Part shown: positions 60,694 through 64,000 of the stretch, in pieces
Layout of the letters: each line of letters opens with the position of its first letter
How positions within the stretch are numbered: the stretch's first letter is position 1
Origin: Prodigiosinella aquatilis
GTDB taxonomy: Bacteria > Pseudomonadota > Gammaproteobacteria > Enterobacterales > Enterobacteriaceae
Length of the DNA: 64,000 nt
Assembly (NCBI GenBank): GCA_030388725.1
Contig: CP128857.1
Span: 3,720,001-3,784,000 of the forward strand
Direction: 5' to 3'
Translations under genes and position numbers: made by a program
The notes under the pieces: model-generated
Told to the model about the DNA's origin: nothing
Databases searched by the model: none
What the model saw: only the letters and a program-made list of their open reading frames with translations

Positions 60694-61538
60694 CAGGAAC
60701 GCCTCCGGTTATAGCGAAACAGCACGCGCTCAGCGGCGCGCATCAGTTGGTCGGTAATCAGTCCGAGGAAACCGAGCAACAGGATATAGCCGATGATCGT
60801 GTCGGTCTGGAAATAGCGCTGCGACACCACAATGCGGTAGCCCAGTCCGGAAGTTGAAGCCACCAGCTCGGCCAGCACCAACCAGGTCCAGGCCCAACCC
60901 AGACTGATACGCAGAGCATCCCAAATACCGGGTAATGCCGCTGGCAACACAATACGATACAAGATCTTGCGATCCGGCATGCCCAGTGTGCGGCCCAGAC
61001 CAATAAAGTCGATGGGCACCCGCTTGACTGCATCAATCATCATCAGCACCTGCTGGAAGAAAGTACCAATCCAGATCACCAGGAACTTTTGGATATCATC
61101 GGTGCCGGTCCACAGAATGGTCAGCGGCACAAAGGCTACCACCGGCATATATCGGATAAAGTCCACCAGCGGTTCGACGATAGCCTTGAACAGACCGTAG
61201 CAACCCGCTAACACACCGATGACGATAGACATCACCGACGAAATGGCAAAGGCGATCACAATGCGGTACAGGCTACTTTCCACATCTCCCCACAGTGTCC
61301 CATCAGCCGCGAGGCCGGCAATACGCAACCAGACGCGATCCAGACCAGGTAGAAAAATGGCTGGGATCGCACCGTTACGGGTGGCCAACCACCAGCTCAG
61401 CAACAGCAGCACAAACACTGCCACGGCGATAGTCAGAAATTGCGTGCGTGTAGGTTCCTTACCGATGGTCATCAGGCTCCAACGACGACGGCGCGGTTTG
61501 TCTGGCATGCTGACGCTCTCCAGCTTTAACGAACTCAT
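60693..61538 (-). CDS. ABC transporter permease (SsuC/TauC type)
   Basis: 281 residues from ATG 61538, with GGAGG just upstream; five more codons are open. Six membrane segments, with the BPD_transp_1 EAA loop near DAVKRVPIDFIGLGRTLGMP ... LPAALPGIWDALRI. Basic N-terminus (KPRRRRWS). Confidence 0.92.
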   Translation of the reverse strand: MSSLKLESVSMPDKPRRRRWSLMTIGKEPTRTQFLTIAVAVFVLLLLSWWLATRNGAIPAIFLPGLDRVWLRIAGLAADGTLWGDVESSLYRIVIAFAISSVMSIVIGVLAGCYGLFKAIVEPLVDFIRYMPVVAFVPLTILWTGTDDIQKFLVIWIGTFFQQVLMMIDAVKRVPIDFIGLGRTLGMPDRKILYRIVLPAALPGIWDALRISLGWAWTWLVLAELVASTSGLGYRIVVSQRYFQTDTIIGYILLLGFLGLITDQLMRAAERVLFRYNRRRS

Positions 61539-61661
61539 ACTGCCTCCGAACACAGCCGGTTATTACGCCTCCCGGCGGAGGACATCAGGACGAGGAACGT
61601 TCATGGCGACGTCCCCGCCGACTCTCCCCGCAGAGGGAAGAGAACGTGGAAACAGTAACGA

Positions 61662-62651
61662 TCACTCAGCGTTAACGAAACTGGCGTTAATTGCCTCTTT
61701 CGGCGTAATAGCTCGGGTTACGATACCCGCATCGGTAGCCGCTTTAAGTACATGGGTGAAGGTTTTGTTCGAGAACTCGTGGCTCAGTTGCTGCTTGTTC
61801 TCTGCCAGGGTGTAATATTTGATACCGTTAAAAGCGGTACTGAGGTCTTCCGGTGTGGAGCCGACCGCCTTGGCAATCACTGCGCGATCGGCAGTAGTAT
61901 TAGCCTGATAATGCGTCACTGCCGCGCCCCAGGTCTTAATCAGGGCCGCAATCTGACCGGGTCGGTTCTTGATCATATCATCACGCACGACCAATACGTC
62001 GCTGATCAGACCCGGATCGTTTTTCCCGCTGTAGAGCATTTTCACGCTCGGGTCCGCTTTCATTGCTACCGACAGATAAGGTTCGTAGGTCACCGCTACC
62101 GGTACACGTTTGGCAATCAGCGAGCTACCGGCAGACGCGGCTGGCATCGGCACTGGCTTGATGTCACGGAGCGACATCCCGACTGAGGACAGGGCGCTAC
62201 GCAGCAAAATATCGCTGGTGGTGCCTTCTTCATAAGCCACCCGCTTACCTTTCAAATCCTTCAGGGTTTTCACGTCTTTGGACACCAGCATGGCATCAGC
62301 AGTCTGGCTCTGATCTAGCAACAGGACAATCTTCACGGGCAAACCGGCGGAAATCATGCCCATCGCGGTATGGGTCGCAATACTGGCGGCGTCGATCTGG
62401 CCGCTGGCCAGCGCCGCGTTAATATCCTTGTCTTCAGCAAAGTTGATGATATCGACTTTTTCCAGACCGTTTTTCTTATACAGGTTCTGAGCGGCGGCAA
62501 CATGCCACTGGCCATAACCCAGCCAAGGCTCCACACCTAATTTCAACTCACCAGATTCTGGCGCTGGCGCCGCCAGGGAAGTGGTGGACGCTAGTACGCC
62601 AAGACAGAAAACAGCAGCGAGTGACAATTTTATGGTACGCAAAGAAAGCAT
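61662..62651 (-). CDS. ABC transporter substrate-binding protein (NMT1/SsuA-like)
   Basis: 329 residues with a signal peptide (LAAVFCLGVLASTTSLAAPA). The mature N-terminus (LKLGVEPWLGYGQWHVAAAQNLYKKNGL) and EEGTTSDILLRSAL are typical of the nitrate/sulfonate/thiamine-precursor binding family. First gene of the minus-strand operon running through the permease, ATPase, HisD-like, kinase, ADH remnant and SDR. A HutC-like palindrome 70 bases upstream ties it to hut regulation. Substrate unknown; linkage suggests an imidazole or histidine-derived compound. Confidence 0.9.
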   Translation of the reverse strand: MLSLRTIKLSLAAVFCLGVLASTTSLAAPAPESGELKLGVEPWLGYGQWHVAAAQNLYKKNGLEKVDIINFAEDKDINAALASGQIDAASIATHTAMGMISAGLPVKIVLLLDQSQTADAMLVSKDVKTLKDLKGKRVAYEEGTTSDILLRSALSSVGMSLRDIKPVPMPAASAGSSLIAKRVPVAVTYEPYLSVAMKADPSVKMLYSGKNDPGLISDVLVVRDDMIKNRPGQIAALIKTWGAAVTHYQANTTADRAVIAKAVGSTPEDLSTAFNGIKYYTLAENKQQLSHEFSNKTFTHVLKAATDAGIVTRAITPKEAINASFVNAE

Positions 62652-62720
62652 ATCGATTTCCTTCTGGTGAAGTTAAGCAAGTTTCAAGTTGTCTTCTGTC
62701 TATTAAGTCATTGTCTGTCT

Positions 62721-62732
62721 ATGTATATACAA
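62721..62732. promoter_or_regulatory. HutC-like operator 4 upstream of the ABC/HisD-like operon
   Basis: ATGTATATACAA (CTTGTATATACAT on the minus strand) is a one-mismatch palindrome 70 bases before the binding-protein start. It shares its core TGTATATACA with operators 1 and 2. This places the ABC operon under the same regulator (inference). Confidence 0.6.
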
Positions 62733-63466
62733 GTATATGCAATATAAATGCCAATCTCTCAACATACTTACTTCGCGCTTTACACCACCATAGGCAGGAG
62801 CTTCGTTTCATCGTCATAGGTAACAGACTGACTCAATGTAGTGCAGGGTGGCGATACTTTGCACCACAACCGCTCGCATTTTGAGCATAACCGGGGCAAT
62901 GAGAAGGGCCTTAACCTCTGTCGTAGAGCTTAAGAGAGTTTATTAAAATTATCGGCACAGACGGAAAAACACTATCCAGAAGGGGGACGTTACAATTACT
63001 GCGTTTATGTTATTGCATACGGTGGTGTGAAAAACACAGATAGAAAGGAGTAAAAACGCCATATTTCCTTTGATAAAAAAGACGATGACATCAATCAAAA
63101 CCCACTTTTAGTGATCAAAAAACACACAAACAAGAGAATAAATTAAAATTTTCTAATATAGTATCGATCGTTTATACAGATCAATAATCTTTTATTGATA
63201 GATTTCAACTATATTAAGGCTATCATCGATCGGTACAAGTGATTTGCCTTTAACGGAAAGTCTGTCATAAATATAAGCAGCCATATTCATCACAGTCACA
63301 TGATTTATATATAAATTTTTCTGGCACACTACTGTGTCAGTCGCAGATCAGTTACAGGTGCAATACAGGATCTTTTTCGCCTTCATCAGGGATATCTTAC
63401 GACAGTAATAAATAAATCAGTTCCTGCCTCCAGTATTGTAGGAAATGAGATGAGTATGGCTGGTTA

Positions 63467-63590
63467 CACCCTAAATAAATCAAGTTGCAGGACCCCGGCA
63501 AACGAAGAGATCCCGATGAGATTACTCAAGTTAGTGATTCGGGTGGCAACGCTGCCGGGAGCAGAGTTGTATGCGACTTGACAAGGCCCT
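63467..63590 (+). repeat. Interspersed repeat, fuller copy
   Basis: Starts CACCCTAAATAAATCAAGTTGCAGG; contains GATCCCGATGAG, TTACTCAAG, GTGATTCGGG and GCAACGCTGCC, and ends near GCGACTTG. The inner ATCCCGATGAG...GTGATTCGGG dyad is typical of the family I recall from soft-rot and related enterobacteria. Related partial copies flank the radical SAM island. Confidence 0.65.
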
Positions 63591-63670
63591 CGCACAACCA
63601 ACAAATTTTGCTACAAATTCAGAATAAGCATATCGGGTGAACTGAAATGCGAGGATAAATTCAGGCTCTG

Positions 63671-64000
63671 TTAACGGATCTCATTAACATACATGACGTT
63701 CCTGGTAATAAAACGGTGATGGGCCAGAATCACTGGCAGTGCGCTCTGATCAAAAGAGATTTCATCAATGACCAGTATCGCCTGAGGCGATTGCAACGCC
63801 AGTAATCGACAATCTTCTTCATTGGCCAGTTCAGCGGTGATCTGCTCACGCACCGCCGCCACTCGAATATCGTACTGATCCATCAAAAACCGGTAGAGCA
63901 ATGACGGCACTTGATCTTCATGCGGAAAATCGGGCAGACGCGCTTCAGGCAGCACAATAGTTTCATGCATGGCGGGTACACCATCTATTTTTCTCAGCCT
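63671..64000 (-). CDS. GntR-family regulator, C-terminal UTRA part (continues beyond window)
   Basis: The frame is open from the right edge, so the N-terminal DNA-binding domain lies outside. The visible 109 residues (RLRKIDGVPAMHETIVLPEARLPDF ...) have the UTRA ligand-domain pattern, including R-L-R...DG.P...E and ILVIDEISFDQSALPVILAHHRFI near the end. Target and ligand unknown; it is not HutC. Confidence 0.8.
   Translation of the reverse strand, partial: RLRKIDGVPAMHETIVLPEARLPDFPHEDQVPSLLYRFLMDQYDIRVAAVREQITAELANEEDCRLLALQSPQAILVIDEISFDQSALPVILAHHRFITRNVMYVNEIR

Larger units (their letters stand above)
62652..63670. other. Intergenic region at the right of the histidine cluster
   Basis: 1019 bases with no credible gene. 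Holds the HutC-like site at 62721-62732, an AT-rich stretch (63060-63330) and an interspersed repeat (63467-63590). Confidence 0.6.

Overview
The window is chromosomal DNA of a plant-associated enterobacterium, most likely in the Pectobacteriaceae (Dickeya, Brenneria, Musicola or Pectobacterium). The basis is the core gene order (rpsP-rimM-trmD-rplS, ffh, ypjD, luxS-micA-gshA, yqaB, three tRNA-Arg, tRNA-Ser, csrA, alaS, recX, recA, pncC), protein sequences close to but distinct from those of E. coli, and a palindromic repeat type I recall from soft-rot genomes. The genus is inference.

1-8070 is the right end of a P2-like prophage on the + strand: tail fibre C-terminus, fibre assembly protein, sheath FI, tube FII, E/E' with its slippery heptamer, tape measure T, U, D and Ogr. 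A TTGT-N12-ACAA site upstream of FI fits an Ogr-activated promoter. 8135-22530 is conserved housekeeping DNA, almost all on the minus strand. It contains the sigma-E-type sRNA MicA on the plus strand between luxS and gshA, a decayed yqaA, and a LexA box before recA. 22530-23874 is a gene-poor, AT-rich gap.

25082-38606 is a five-gene minus-strand locus: a 2398-residue DUF4347 adhesin with eight nearly identical 102-residue Ig-like repeats, a TolC-type lipoprotein, a periplasmic adaptor, a GAF/HlyD adaptor and an M50 protease-HlyD fusion. It looks like a type I-style exporter without an ABC ATPase. A secreted phage-collar-domain protein is divergent from it. 40102-47343 carries budC, an AraC regulator, a B3/4-domain protein with a LysE stub behind it, a DUF4336 protein, a phosphatidylserine-decarboxylase-like enzyme and a C69 Ntn hydrolase.

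47745-49440 is a small AT-rich island, bracketed by inverted copies of one repeat. It holds a radical SAM enzyme, a 96-residue protein ending Cys-Ala-Cys and a truncated third ORF; this is a candidate peptide-modification (RiPP) locus.

49447-62740 is an unusual histidine-related cluster. On the plus strand are hutH, hutU, a HisC-type aminotransferase and an FMN alpha-hydroxyacid oxidase. On the minus strand are an ABC importer (substrate-binding protein, permease, ATPase), a divergent HisD paralogue, an APH-like kinase, a deleted Zn-alcohol dehydrogenase and a frameshifted SDR. HutC-like palindromes lie before hutC, before hutH and, 12 kb away, before the ABC operon, which suggests one regulon. 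No hutI or hutG is seen. The right edge has a second interspersed repeat and the C-terminal half of another GntR/UTRA regulator.
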